Assembly: GCF_000178155.2 (NCBI RefSeq)
Contig: NZ_ADKM02000018.1
Location: 1-64,000 of the forward strand
Direction: 5' to 3'
Source: Hominimerdicola alba 8
Lineage (GTDB): Bacteria > Bacillota > Clostridia > Oscillospirales > Ruminococcaceae
DNA length: 64,000 bases
This document shows positions 17,096-26,613 of the stretch, piece after piece. The notes under the pieces were generated by a model. That model had not been told where the DNA came from. It searched no databases and worked only from the letters and a program-made list of their open reading frames with translations. The position numbers and the translations under genes were made by a program. Within the stretch, counting starts at the first letter, position 1. Every line of letters begins with the position of its first letter.

Positions 17096-18157
17096 ATGAG
17101 ATCAAAAAAAATAACAGAACTATTCCGCCGTACTCTGCCCGCTGTGATGTGCGCGGCTACAGTCCTGATAAGTTCGGGGTGCTACCTGCTGCCCGATGAG
17201 GAAGAAGCCGCCGTTCCGCCTGCCGTCAAAGCAAGCGAGGTCAGCTATACCACAGTTACGGCGAAACGCAAGGATATCGAGAAAAAACTTACCTCGACAG
17301 GTACAGTCACCGCCGAAAGGCAGTACGACCTCAGCTATGAAAAACAGAGCGGTGTCATATCTCAGTTCCATGTGCGTGCGGGCGACCGTGTGGCTGAGGG
17401 CGACCCCATCTGTGAGATAGATACCACCGACCTCGATGACCAGATAGCCGAAAAGGAACTCTATCTGCAAAAGGCTAAACTCAATGTCGATATGATATGG
17501 GAGAGCGGCGGCACGCAGGCGCAGATAGACTCGGCTTATGTTGATGTTCAGCTGATAGAACGCGAACTCAACAAGCTAAAAGCCAACAAAGAGGGCGCTG
17601 TGCTTCGTTCACCCATTGACGGCGTAGTTTCTCAGCTGGCAGATGTCCGCGCGGGTGACAGTGTAAATTCGGGGCAGACAGTAGCTACTGTCATAGACAC
17701 CACCGCTCTGTACATTGCTGTCAAGCCTGATGACCTGACCAAATTCCCTGTTGACACCAAAGTGCAGATACGCATTGACCAGAACTTTTATGATGGCACA
17801 GTTTTCATGGATCCGAACGCCCTTGCAGAATATCAGGCTGAGGTGAAGGCGAGCCACGATGAAGAGGACAAGACGGGCATTGCCTACGAAGCTGACACCA
17901 TATACGTTCGTTTTGACGGTGAAGCGCCAGCCGATGCGTTAGGACAGCTTGCTGATGTGATACTTGTGCTTGACAGAGTCGAGAATGCTATAGTCATATC
18001 AAACAATCTCATTAAAAAAGTTGACGGTGAGCAAGTAGTCTACCTTTTAAAAGACGGTGAAAAAGTTGCGGTACCTGTAGAAGTCGGGTTATCGACTGGT
18101 TCGCAGTCGGAGATACTTTCGGGAGTATCTGAGGGTGACGAACTGGTACTTAAGTAA
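17096..18157 (+). CDS. MacA/HlyD-type efflux adaptor lipoprotein
   Basis: 353 aa from the ATG at 17096 with TTGGAGG upstream; the much longer open reading upstream runs through repeat C and is rejected. Lipobox SSGC with Cys29. A barrel-sandwich/lipoyl-type hybrid is split around a coiled-coil hairpin: GVISQFHVRAGDRVAEGDPI in the first half and SPIDGVVSQLADVRAGDSV in the second. It couples to ABC permeases of the MacB/FtsX type, and such a permease is the next gene but lies 760 bp away, across repeat D. The TAA stop overlaps the first base pairs of the repeat's heptamer array. Confidence 0.85.
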   Translation: MRSKKITELFRRTLPAVMCAATVLISSGCYLLPDEEEAAVPPAVKASEVSYTTVTAKRKDIEKKLTSTGTVTAERQYDLSYEKQSGVISQFHVRAGDRVAEGDPICEIDTTDLDDQIAEKELYLQKAKLNVDMIWESGGTQAQIDSAYVDVQLIERELNKLKANKEGAVLRSPIDGVVSQLADVRAGDSVNSGQTVATVIDTTALYIAVKPDDLTKFPVDTKVQIRIDQNFYDGTVFMDPNALAEYQAEVKASHDEEDKTGIAYEADTIYVRFDGEAPADALGQLADVILVLDRVENAIVISNNLIKKVDGEQVVYLLKDGEKVAVPVEVGLSTGSQSEILSGVSEGDELVLK

Positions 18158-18840
18158 TTCATAATTCATAATTCATAATTATTGGCAGGGGCGAAAGCGA
18201 GTCGGTTCAACGGAAAAGAGAGCGAACCATGACGCGGACAAAGTGAAGTAAGAACACAAAGCTGTGCGCGAACCAAAGCGCGCGGTCAAGCCTCGCGCCA
18301 GCAGGCTTGCGGGAGTTTGAGGGCAGAGCCCTCAATCACCGAAGCGCAAAGCCAAAATGCACATCAAGCAGTAAAAGCAAAGCAAAACCAAAGCCCACAA
18401 GTCGGATAAGCAAAGCAAATTTTCCGACCAAAGAGCGGGCAATTCGCCAGAAATCAGCGGGGCGCACAAACCTCCGACAAACGCAGTTCTTTCGGGGCAA
18501 GACGAATTGCCCGCGTCATCTAGCCGAACAGCGGAGCGTCTTCGGCGGTCGGTCAGCACTCCAAAGGATAAGCCTGTCAATAGTTCAAGGCACAAAACCC
18601 GGTGGGCGGGTGGGCGGGCGCACTCCAAAGAAAAGCATGTCAAGGTTCAACGCACACACCCACGATAAAACGGCAAAATATCGCGAAAATCCCCGATAAT
18701 TCGGCGGTGTAACGCGGTGGGACGGCAAACACGGCATAGCGGCGATAAACGGCAAATCATCGCGGCGATGACCCGATAATTCGGTGATAATCAAGCGGCG
18801 GGAGCAAGCCCCCGCCCTACCCCAAGTTTGCCGCACATGC
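18155..18840. repeat. Mosaic repeat block D
   Basis: Begins at the stop codon of the macA-like gene with the TTCATAA heptamers and ATTATTGGCAGGGGCGAAAG. It then carries the TTGAGGGCAGAGCCCTCAA palindrome, the GCGGGCAATTCG/CGAATTGCCCGC pair and a hairpin GGCGGGAGCAAGCCCCCGCC near its right end. No second heptamer array is present. Open frames seen here are repeat DNA. Confidence 0.8.
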
Positions 18841-18920
18841 GGGAAACGTCAAAACCGCGTTCCCGCAACTAAAATATTTATACCTTTATTTATTAAGACA
18901 AGCAAGGAGCAAATACTGTA

Positions 18921-21872
18921 ATGTTTACACTTCTGCTTCGCAAAATGCGAAATACAAAATGGATGGTCTTCTGCCTGCTGATAGGCTTTATAATGGCTTC
19001 GGCAATGATGAGTACCATTCCCATATACATGAATGCTTCCCTACAGCGCATGCTGGTCAAGGATATGGACGCTTTTCAGGAAGAATTTATGATATATCCC
19101 GGCTCTTACAATACCTCTAAATCTTTCAGGAGCGGCATGGCGACCGACTCTCAGCTGCAAGCCATGAAAGATTATGTCAAAACGGTCGATGAACAGTTTG
19201 CCGCACTTGACCTGCCAGATGTGGGCAGTAAAAAGGTCATGCTGGATACTTACCTCTACTGCAAATCGTTCTCAATAGCTGACGGCGAATCTGCCGCAAG
19301 GCTGACTGTCGGCGGCATGTCGGATATCACCGAACATTCTGCGGCGGCTTCGGGACGCATGATGCAGAAAGGTCAGCGCGATGACGGCGTTTTTGAGTGC
19401 ATGGCTACCGAAAGATCCCTTAAGACCAACGGTCTTGCACTTGATACCGTCTATGAGATAGCTAATGTCATGGGCGGCGATGCCTCCATCAAGATAGAGA
19501 TAGTCGGTCTGCTTGATGTTGCCGATGAAAATGACCCCTACTGGGCTGAGGGCATAGATGAAGCCTACACCGCAACAGTCTTTACCGACTATGATACCAT
19601 GCTTGACGAAATGTTACCCACAGGCGCGGTCAACCTCTCAAAGGCAAGCTATAACTATTTCATCGACTACACCCGCCTCGATATCGCACAGCTGGGCGGC
19701 ATAAACAACAGCTACAACAAGCAGAAAGAAACTTTCAAAAAGAGCGGCATCGGCTTCACAATGCCCGCTAAGGATATCCTCTCCGACTACGCAAAGCGCT
19801 CGGAACAGCTGACACTTTTGCTCTGGCTGCTGCAAATACCTGTCATACTGATGATAATTTTCTACCTGTTCATGGTGTCAAAGCTGAACATCGAACAGGA
19901 GAAGAACGAGATAGCTGTTTTCAAGAGCAGAGGTGCTTCAAACAGGCAAGTTCTGGGCATCTACGCGATGGAGTCGATGGTGCTGGGCATCATCACGGCG
20001 GCGGCAGGACCTTTTGCGGGACTGGGGCTTTGCAGGATACTCGGCGCGTCCAACGGCTTTCTGGAGTTCGTCAACCGCCGCGCAATGCCCGTCAGACTGA
20101 CGGCTGAGGCGTTCATATATGCGGCGGCGGCAGTGCTGGTGTTCTTCGTGACCACCCTCGTGCCGATAATCCCCGCATCAAAGACCACCATAGTCGAACA
20201 CAAACAGTCAAAAGCCAAAAAGAAAAAGCACGCTCTCTGGGAGAAAGTCGGGCTTGATATCATTCTTGCGGGCGGTTCGTTCGCGTGGCTGTACTACTAC
20301 AACCGCACTCAGGCAAAACTCCTTGAACTTGGTGTCACCGACACCACCGCCACCGTCAACCCGCTTATGTTCGTCACCTCGACCGCTTTCATACTGGGTC
20401 TGGGGCTGTTCCTTATAAGGGTATACCCGCTGTTCATACGCATCATAAGCCGCATCGGTCAGCGCTTCTGGTCACCTGCACAGTACGTTTCACTGACCAA
20501 CATCGGGCGTTCGACCACAGGCAGGGAAAGATTTCTCATGCTGTTTCTGGTGCTGACCGTTTCACTGGGCGTATTCTTCGCGAACACCGCACGCGCCCTC
20601 AACCGCAACGCTGAGGAAACTGTATACTACGCCAACGGCGCTGACATCGTGCTGACCGAAGAGTGGTATTCCAGCAAGACCGAAGCCGCACAGAAAAGTG
20701 CCGCGCCCACAAACGGCGCACCTCAGCAGGCGGCAGAAGAACCCGAAGAAGAGGACACTGCCACTGTCGTGACCTACACTGAACCTGTTTTCGAGCGTTT
20801 TGAGAAGCTGGCAGGTGTCAGCCACACCGCAAAGGTCTTCCGCCGCGATGGTGTGACCCTGAAAAGCAGTAAGATGACGGTGGTGAAGCGCTCAGCGAAA
20901 TCTGACAGCAAAAAGCGCGAGGACTACCTCGACCAGAACATGAACGCGAAGTCAGCCAACACCGACAAGAACGTTCAGCTGATGACCATACAGCCCGCAG
21001 ATTTCGCAGAGGTCATAAACTTTGAACCGCGCCTTCTGCCGACACACATCAACAACTATCTTGAAGCGCTGGCAGAGTATACGCCCGGTGTCATACTTTC
21101 CTCGTCATTCCGCGATTACGGTCTTGAACTGGGCGACACAGTCGAGTGTGAGTGGGGCGCTAACGACCCATTTGATGTGACAGTGCTGGCGTTTGCCGAC
21201 TACTGGCCGTCCCTCGACCCATACGCCGAAGCGGGCGATGGAAGCTACATGGATTTCGCCGTAATGAATTTTGACTATGTAAATGTACAGACCAACATGG
21301 AACCATATCAGGTGTGGATAGACCTTGAAGATGACGCATCGGTACAGGATTTCTACAACTCGGTAGAGGCGGCGCACATCGAGGTCACAGGCATGACTTC
21401 TGCCAAGCAGGAACTTATAGCCAAGAAGAATGACCCGATGTTACAGGGCATGAACGGTGCGCTGACGCTGGGCTTCATCACGATAATGATAATGTGCATC
21501 ATCGGTTTCCTTATCTACTGGATACTTTCGATCAAGAGCCGCACTTTGCAGTTCGGCATACTGCGTGCAATGGGCATGAAGTACCGCGAGATAATCGCGA
21601 TGATAGTATACGAGCAGATACTTGTATCGGGTGTGGCGATACTGGCGGCGATATTCATCGGCGGCATCACCAGCGAGTTATTCGTGCCGCTGTTCCAGAG
21701 CGTACTTGATGTAAGCAGTCGTGTTCCCGAATTTGTGGTTATACCACAGCGTTCGGATTATCTCAAGCTGTACGCTGTCATAGCGGCTATGCTGTTGGTA
21801 GGTTTCTTAGTACTGGGCAGACTTATCGGCAGGATAAATATTTCAAAGGCGCTCAAGCTGGGCGAAGACTAA
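18921..21872 (+). CDS. FtsX/MacB-type ABC transporter permease
   Basis: 983 aa. N-terminal membrane helix at about 13-35, an extracytoplasmic domain to about 290, then a helix bundle with the FtsX core motif INIEQEKNEIAVFKSRGASNRQVLGIYAMES (written in part). A second long soluble domain (about 560-830) follows, then a second bundle containing ILRAMGMKYREIIAMIVYEQ. Duplicated FtsX domains of this size export lipoproteins, peptides or antibiotics, or act mechanically on the envelope. No ATPase gene is adjacent, so it must use one encoded elsewhere. Preceded by AAGGAG. It pairs with the adaptor upstream. Confidence 0.85.
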   Translation: MFTLLLRKMRNTKWMVFCLLIGFIMASAMMSTIPIYMNASLQRMLVKDMDAFQEEFMIYPGSYNTSKSFRSGMATDSQLQAMKDYVKTVDEQFAALDLPDVGSKKVMLDTYLYCKSFSIADGESAARLTVGGMSDITEHSAAASGRMMQKGQRDDGVFECMATERSLKTNGLALDTVYEIANVMGGDASIKIEIVGLLDVADENDPYWAEGIDEAYTATVFTDYDTMLDEMLPTGAVNLSKASYNYFIDYTRLDIAQLGGINNSYNKQKETFKKSGIGFTMPAKDILSDYAKRSEQLTLLLWLLQIPVILMIIFYLFMVSKLNIEQEKNEIAVFKSRGASNRQVLGIYAMESMVLGIITAAAGPFAGLGLCRILGASNGFLEFVNRRAMPVRLTAEAFIYAAAAVLVFFVTTLVPIIPASKTTIVEHKQSKAKKKKHALWEKVGLDIILAGGSFAWLYYYNRTQAKLLELGVTDTTATVNPLMFVTSTAFILGLGLFLIRVYPLFIRIISRIGQRFWSPAQYVSLTNIGRSTTGRERFLMLFLVLTVSLGVFFANTARALNRNAEETVYYANGADIVLTEEWYSSKTEAAQKSAAPTNGAPQQAAEEPEEEDTATVVTYTEPVFERFEKLAGVSHTAKVFRRDGVTLKSSKMTVVKRSAKSDSKKREDYLDQNMNAKSANTDKNVQLMTIQPADFAEVINFEPRLLPTHINNYLEALAEYTPGVILSSSFRDYGLELGDTVECEWGANDPFDVTVLAFADYWPSLDPYAEAGDGSYMDFAVMNFDYVNVQTNMEPYQVWIDLEDDASVQDFYNSVEAAHIEVTGMTSAKQELIAKKNDPMLQGMNGALTLGFITIMIMCIIGFLIYWILSIKSRTLQFGILRAMGMKYREIIAMIVYEQILVSGVAILAAIFIGGITSELFVPLFQSVLDVSSRVPEFVVIPQRSDYLKLYAVIAAMLLVGFLVLGRLIGRINISKALKLGED

Positions 21873-21879
21873 CACAAAA

Positions 21880-21911
21880 AAAGACCGTTCCCGCGCGGGG
21901 ACGGTCTTTTA
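21880..21911 (+). terminator. Terminator of FtsX permease gene
   Basis: AAAGACCGT...ACGGTCTTTT hairpin with a GC-rich middle and a T-tail, 7 nt after the stop. Confidence 0.85.
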
Positions 21912-21939
21912 TATTGGTGCGGGAAGGTGTTATGCTGAC

Positions 21940-22515
21940 TTGCGCCCCCCGCCCTACACCTTAGAATTGCGTTTCACGTAAGGGAGCGATGACCGACCGC
22001 CGCGAGGGTTTGCCGTTTTATCGCGGGGGTGTGCGGGTCGAACGGCGAGAGTAACGCCGACACAGTCGCGAACGCCCCCGCCCTACACTATTGACAGGCT
22101 TATCCTTTGGAGCGATGACCGACCGCCGAAGACGCTGTCGCTGTTCGGCTGGTGGACGCGGGCAATTCGTCTTGCCCCGAAAGAACTGCGTTTGTCGGAG
22201 GTTTGTGCACCCCGCTGATTTCTGGCGAATTGCCCGCTCTTTAGTCGGAAAATTTGCTTTGCTTATCCGACTTGTGGGCTTTGGTTTTGCTTTGCTTTTA
22301 CTGCTTGATGTGCATTTTGGCTTTGCGCTTCGGTGATTGAGGGCTCTGCCCTCAAACTCCCGCAAGCCTGCTGGCGCGAGGCTTGACCGCGCGCTTTTTC
22401 TCGCGCATAGCTTTGTGTTCTTACTTCACTTTGTTGGGCGGCAAAGTGACCGCTGAAACAGCCCGCTTTCGCCCCTGCCAATAATTATGAATTATGAATT
22501 ATGAATTATGAATTA
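21940..22515. repeat. Mosaic repeat block E
   Basis: Starts with CGCCCTACACCTTAGAATTG, as A2 does, and contains the inverted GCGGGCAATTCG/CGAATTGCCCGC pair with the long insert type seen in B and D, and the TTGAGGGC palindrome. It ends in CGCCCCTGCCAATAATTATG plus four ATGAATT heptamers that run into the epimerase gene's 3' end. Confidence 0.8.
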
Positions 22516-23569
22516 TAATCATGCTTTTTATCAAACGGTCAAACATCTCTTTTAAGCCGACTTCCGCATGCCACCCCAGCGCTTCTGCTTTGTCGGTGGC
22601 AAGGTTCATCTTGACTTTCGGATTGTACCCCAGCTTGGTCACATCTTCCACTATGTTGAATTTCAGTGAAGTCCCACTGTCAGGGTAGTTGTCAATGAGC
22701 ATCTGCGCCATGTCTTTTATGGAGATGAGCGTGTCCTTATTGGCAACATTGTATGCCTCCGCATTCTCACCCTTAAGAAGAACGGTCAGTATGCCCGTCA
22801 CCGCATCGCTGATGTAGCAGTAGTTGCGTTCGGTCGAACCGTCTGTCATAAGCACTATGTCCGTACCCTCAATGATTGCCCTCGCAAACTGCGCGAAAAC
22901 TCTGCCGTCGTTATATCCGACACCTGCACCCATGCTCTGGCAGAGCCTTGCAACTTTTACAGGCACACCGTATTCGTGCGCATAAGAGGTACACAGCGTT
23001 TCCACTATCCTCTTGCCCTCAGAATAACTGCTTCTCACACTCATCGGGTCGATACTGCCGAATGTCTTTTCGTCCACCGAGTCAAGCGAGAGATCCACCA
23101 CACCGTAGACCTCCAGCGATGAAAGGTATACCATGCCCTCCACCTGCTTTGACTTCGCCAGTTCCAGCAGATTTTTCGTACCGTTTATCGCCGTGAAGAT
23201 GGTTTCCACAGGGTAGTCAACAAAAGCCTTTGAACTTGTTATGCTCGCACCGTGTATTATAAAGTCGATGCCGCCCTCATAGCTGTACGGGTCGTTTACG
23301 TCCTGCACCAGCAGTTCAAGCGCCGACTTGTCAGCGTACTTAAAAAGTTCCTCCGCCTTTTCCCTGTTTCTCACCGCCGCGATGACTTTCATGCCCAGCC
23401 CGCGCTCAGCATTCGCGTTCAGCAGTGTCATGACCATCTGCCCGCCGATAAGACCTGTCGCGCCTGTCACCAGCACAGTCCTGCCCTTAAATCTCTCCCA
23501 GTCGATGAACTCAGCCGCCGAAGCGTGCTCAACATCTTCCTGCATTATCCTGTTGTCTGATAGCTTCAT
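22499..23569 (-). CDS. NAD-dependent epimerase/dehydratase (extended SDR)
   Basis: 356 aa from the ATG at 23569 with GAGGGAGG upstream; a Met 10 codons earlier lacks a site. Rossmann motif TGATGLIGG at about 35-43 and the catalytic YxxxK as YSEGK at about 183-187. The family interconverts nucleotide sugars; the wording WERFKGRTVLVTGATGLIGG resembles epimerases that accompany LicD-type surface polymer clusters, a possible link to the 10-14 kb genes. The last codons (IHNS and TAA) are supplied by heptamers of repeat E. Cytoplasmic; exact substrate unknown. 50 nt downstream of dusB in the same direction. Confidence 0.8.
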   Translation of the reverse strand: MKLSDNRIMQEDVEHASAAEFIDWERFKGRTVLVTGATGLIGGQMVMTLLNANAERGLGMKVIAAVRNREKAEELFKYADKSALELLVQDVNDPYSYEGGIDFIIHGASITSSKAFVDYPVETIFTAINGTKNLLELAKSKQVEGMVYLSSLEVYGVVDLSLDSVDEKTFGSIDPMSVRSSYSEGKRIVETLCTSYAHEYGVPVKVARLCQSMGAGVGYNDGRVFAQFARAIIEGTDIVLMTDGSTERNYCYISDAVTGILTVLLKGENAEAYNVANKDTLISIKDMAQMLIDNYPDSGTSLKFNIVEDVTKLGYNPKVKMNLATDKAEALGWHAEVGLKEMFDRLIKSMIIIHNS

Positions 23570-23619
23570 AGTTATTCCTCCCTCGTTATTTTTGGACATT
23601 CGCCTCAGCGGATATCCGT

Positions 23620-24597
23620 TTATTCGCCCATCTGCCCGATGACCCTTGCCGCCATCTCCTCAGCCTGCTCATAAGTCGAAAGTTCGCCGCATTCTGCCCT
23701 CAGCTTTGCCGAGTTCGGCAGACCTTTCACATACCACGCCACATTCTTGCGCGCCTCTTTCATGCCGCGTTCCTCGCCCTTGTATTTGCAGAGATACCCG
23801 CAGTGTTTCAGCATTATCTCCATGCGCTCTTTCACCGTCAGCGGGGGAAGGACTTCCCCTGTTTCCAGATAATGTCTTATCTCGCGGAACACCCAAGGTC
23901 TGCCGTAGCTTCCCCGCGCCAGCATCACAAGGTCACAGCCTGTCTGCTCGTACATCTGCTTACAGCTTTCGCCGTCGGTCACATCTCCGTTGCCGAACAC
24001 AGGCACACTCACCGCCTGCTTCACCTGCCTGATGATCTCCCGATCGGCTTCCCCCGAATAGAACTGCGCCCGCGTCCTGCCGTGTACCGCCATAGCCGCC
24101 ACGCCCGTCTGTTCAAGGGCTTTTGCGAACTCTACCGCGTTTATGCTCGTGTCGTCCCACCCTGCGCGGAACTTCACCGTCACGGGACACCCCGCGTTCT
24201 TCACCGTTTCGCGGGCTATCTCCACCGCGCGGGGGATATCTTTCATCAGCGCCGAACCCGAACCGTTCCCGACTATCTTCGGCACAGGACAGCCCATGTT
24301 TATATCGATGATATCGGGCTTATATTCCCCCAGCAGATAAGCCGCTTTGCCCATATAATACGGGTCTTCACCGAATATTTGCAGTGCATACGGACGCTCC
24401 TGCGGCTCTATCTCACACAGTTCACCTGTCTTGCGGTCGCCGTAGCACAGCCCCTTTGATGATATCATCTCGCTGACCATGTAAGCCGCCCCGAATTCTC
24501 TGCAAAGCAGTCTGTAAGACTTGTCCGCCACCGAAGCCATCGGTGCAAGCGCCGCAGTCTTTTCTATCTTCACACCGCCGATGTCAATGTATTCCAT
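23620..24597 (-). CDS. dusB: tRNA-dihydrouridine synthase, DusB type
   Basis: 325 aa from the ATG at 24597 (GGGAG 9 nt upstream; a TTG two codons earlier is too close). FMN enzyme that reduces uridines in the tRNA D-loop. Motifs: APMASVADKSYR near the start, IDINMGCPVPKIVGNGSGSALM with the active-site Cys at about 103, KFRAGWDD, AVHGRTRAQFYSG, and GNGDVTDG. C-terminal helical domain present; length normal. Confidence 0.92.
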   Translation of the reverse strand: MEYIDIGGVKIEKTAALAPMASVADKSYRLLCREFGAAYMVSEMISSKGLCYGDRKTGELCEIEPQERPYALQIFGEDPYYMGKAAYLLGEYKPDIIDINMGCPVPKIVGNGSGSALMKDIPRAVEIARETVKNAGCPVTVKFRAGWDDTSINAVEFAKALEQTGVAAMAVHGRTRAQFYSGEADREIIRQVKQAVSVPVFGNGDVTDGESCKQMYEQTGCDLVMLARGSYGRPWVFREIRHYLETGEVLPPLTVKERMEIMLKHCGYLCKYKGEERGMKEARKNVAWYVKGLPNSAKLRAECGELSTYEQAEEMAARVIGQMGE

Positions 24598-24607
24598 ATT
24601 CAACTCC

Positions 24608-24638
24608 CAAAAACGGAGACCGCTTGACGATCTCCGCT
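24608..24638 (-). terminator. Terminator of 90-aa gene
   Basis: CGGAGATC / GGTCTCCG stem (one G-T pair) followed by TTTTT on the minus strand, just upstream of dusB. Confidence 0.7.
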
Positions 24639-24709
24639 TATCATTTTACTATTTCTTTCTGTTTTTGCGAGAAAAGACTATTTTGCGCAAAACAGTCCCC
24701 CACGCCCCG

Positions 24710-24982
24710 TCAAGCCTTGACTTTCAGCCACGCGCAGGCGATATCCAGTGCATCATACAGGCTTTCGGTATCGGTCTGCTTGTCGATGGTCGGCTTTGTC
24801 AGGTCGGTTGACATCTTTCTTATCTTCACCTTGTCAGCGACTTCCAGATCACCGACTTTCTTTGTGTGCTTTATCTCCATCCAAACCACGAACTCGTCAT
24901 ACATATTGCCGTAATAAAGCTGATTGCCCTTTCTCACCAGAGGAAGTCCCTTGTATGTGAAAAATTTCTTTGTTTCGCTCAT
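24710..24982 (-). CDS. Conserved small hypothetical protein
   Basis: 90 aa, basic, soluble, mixed alpha/beta, no Cys pairs and no membrane segment. N-terminal half is strand-rich (YKGLPLVRKGNQLYYGNMYDEFVVW); the C-terminal half is helical (DTESLYDALDIACAWLKVK). GGCGGAGAG ribosome site before the ATG and its own terminator support a real gene. I do not recognise a family; no context links it to its neighbours. Confidence 0.65.
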   Translation of the reverse strand: MSETKKFFTYKGLPLVRKGNQLYYGNMYDEFVVWMEIKHTKKVGDLEVADKVKIRKMSTDLTKPTIDKQTDTESLYDALDIACAWLKVKA

Positions 24983-25110
24983 TTATCTCTCCGCCTTTCT
25001 GAATGTTTGTCGTTTAATGTTTCTCTCCGCCGAACGATGATCCGTTCCGCGCCTTTTTTCTTATCTTTTTGGTGATGACCGACCGCATATCTGCCGAAGT
25101 CAGCCGATAT

Positions 25111-26613
25111 TTAATAAGTGTCGCTCACCTTGCCGCCGTTGTACAGGCTGTCCATGTTGGACTTAAGGCTGTCCACCCATGTGCTTTGTATCCTGAACGA
25201 GGTCTTGCCGTTGAGCTTTACGATGTAACGCCTTGCAGTGTCCTTGTACAGTTCTATGACATCTTCGCCGCCGTCTTTGCGTATCTCTTTTATGACCACC
25301 TGCGGCTCTCCCTCAGGGTCATCAAAGCATATCTCGTTGGTGGGGCACCCCATGATGAACTGGTAAAGGCTCTTGTACTGGTAGATGTCGATATCCTTGC
25401 CGCCGACCTTTACCGCCGTCACATCAGCCGCCTTGCCGTTTTCATCGGTGTCGCTGCTGCCGCCGTTGGTGGTCATTTCGTAGACCGTTTCCTCGCCGTC
25501 GAACTCGATGCTCATTTTTTCCAGATCCACCAGATAGTTAGAGGTCATCAGATTTGATATGACATCTTCTATCTTGAAAGTCACCCAAGGAAGGCTCGCT
25601 TCGGGTATGATGTATACCGCGTTACAGCCCGCCGCGCCCTCGATGGTGCAGTAATAGCCCAGCAGAACAGGCGTGTCGGTTTCAGCCACGCTTTCATCAA
25701 AGGCTTCATTGCCCACCGACAGCTTGTAGTCGTAGTCCTCACCTTTCAGCGTCACCACGCATCGCGGCTCATCAAGCCCGTACTCTTTAAGCGTTGCTTC
25801 ATCGTTCGATGCCGTTACGCACTTGTACGCCGTCAGACCCCACATGCCGTGTGTCACCGCGCTTGAACCCGTAATGTTAAGATATGCGAATATCGGCTCG
25901 CTTATTACCTGACTTGACATCATGCCCTCGATGTTCTTCGGGTCGTTCTCGAATACCACCTTGTAGTCCCAGTCGCTTCTTGTGACAGTTTCCTTGCCGT
26001 ACTCAGGCCATTCGCTGTCACTGACAGGCTTATCTATCAGCACCAGGTCGGCAAAGTCCTCCGCGCCGCTGAGGAAGTATTTCAGCCGCGAACCCAACAC
26101 CATCTGCACCATATCAGTGCCCTCGACACAGACATAGTTGTACTTGCTGTCAGGCGCTTCATCGCCCACCAGCACCTTTACAGTATCGCCGTTGCTGTAG
26201 CTTACGGTGAAATTCGCCTGCGGTTCTGCCAGACCGTACTTCGCCATATCATCAGCATGTTCCTCCGCGATCTTTGAAGCCTCCAGCATCTCACATTTTG
26301 ATATCACATCGTCTATCATAGCCTTGTTCTGCTCAACAGAGTTTATCTCCTCTATCGTCCATGAACTTTTGCCCGATGCAGGCTTATCCAGCGTGAAGCC
26401 GCCCGCCGCATTCTCAGCCGTCAGCGATGTCACCTCAGCCTCGTCAGAGTAAAGCACGTAATAGTGTTCTGTCTCTGCCGCCGAAGATGACTCAGCCGCT
26501 GAACTGTCTTCCTTTTTGGCATCGCCGTCCGAAGCGTTCAGAAAGACCAGCATTCCCGCCAGACTCGCCGCTATAACGCCGCATATGATGATGCCCTGTA
26601 CCTTACCGTTCAT
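25111..26613 (-). CDS. DUF4340-domain membrane protein of a Gld-like ABC system
   Basis: 500 aa. One N-terminal membrane helix (about 6-26) is followed by an acidic Ser/Ala linker and two or more DUF4340-type repeats, e.g. EVTSLTAENAAGGFTLDKP and repeated KYGLAEPQANFTV / EYGLDEPRCVVTL motifs. It is outside the membrane and probably a partner of the upstream GldG-like protein. Its ATG overlaps the stop of that gene, so the pair is translationally coupled. Last of four genes: ATPase, permease, GldG, DUF4340. Substrate unknown. Confidence 0.8.
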   Translation of the reverse strand: MNGKVQGIIICGVIAASLAGMLVFLNASDGDAKKEDSSAAESSSAAETEHYYVLYSDEAEVTSLTAENAAGGFTLDKPASGKSSWTIEEINSVEQNKAMIDDVISKCEMLEASKIAEEHADDMAKYGLAEPQANFTVSYSNGDTVKVLVGDEAPDSKYNYVCVEGTDMVQMVLGSRLKYFLSGAEDFADLVLIDKPVSDSEWPEYGKETVTRSDWDYKVVFENDPKNIEGMMSSQVISEPIFAYLNITGSSAVTHGMWGLTAYKCVTASNDEATLKEYGLDEPRCVVTLKGEDYDYKLSVGNEAFDESVAETDTPVLLGYYCTIEGAAGCNAVYIIPEASLPWVTFKIEDVISNLMTSNYLVDLEKMSIEFDGEETVYEMTTNGGSSDTDENGKAADVTAVKVGGKDIDIYQYKSLYQFIMGCPTNEICFDDPEGEPQVVIKEIRKDGGEDVIELYKDTARRYIVKLNGKTSFRIQSTWVDSLKSNMDSLYNGGKVSDTY

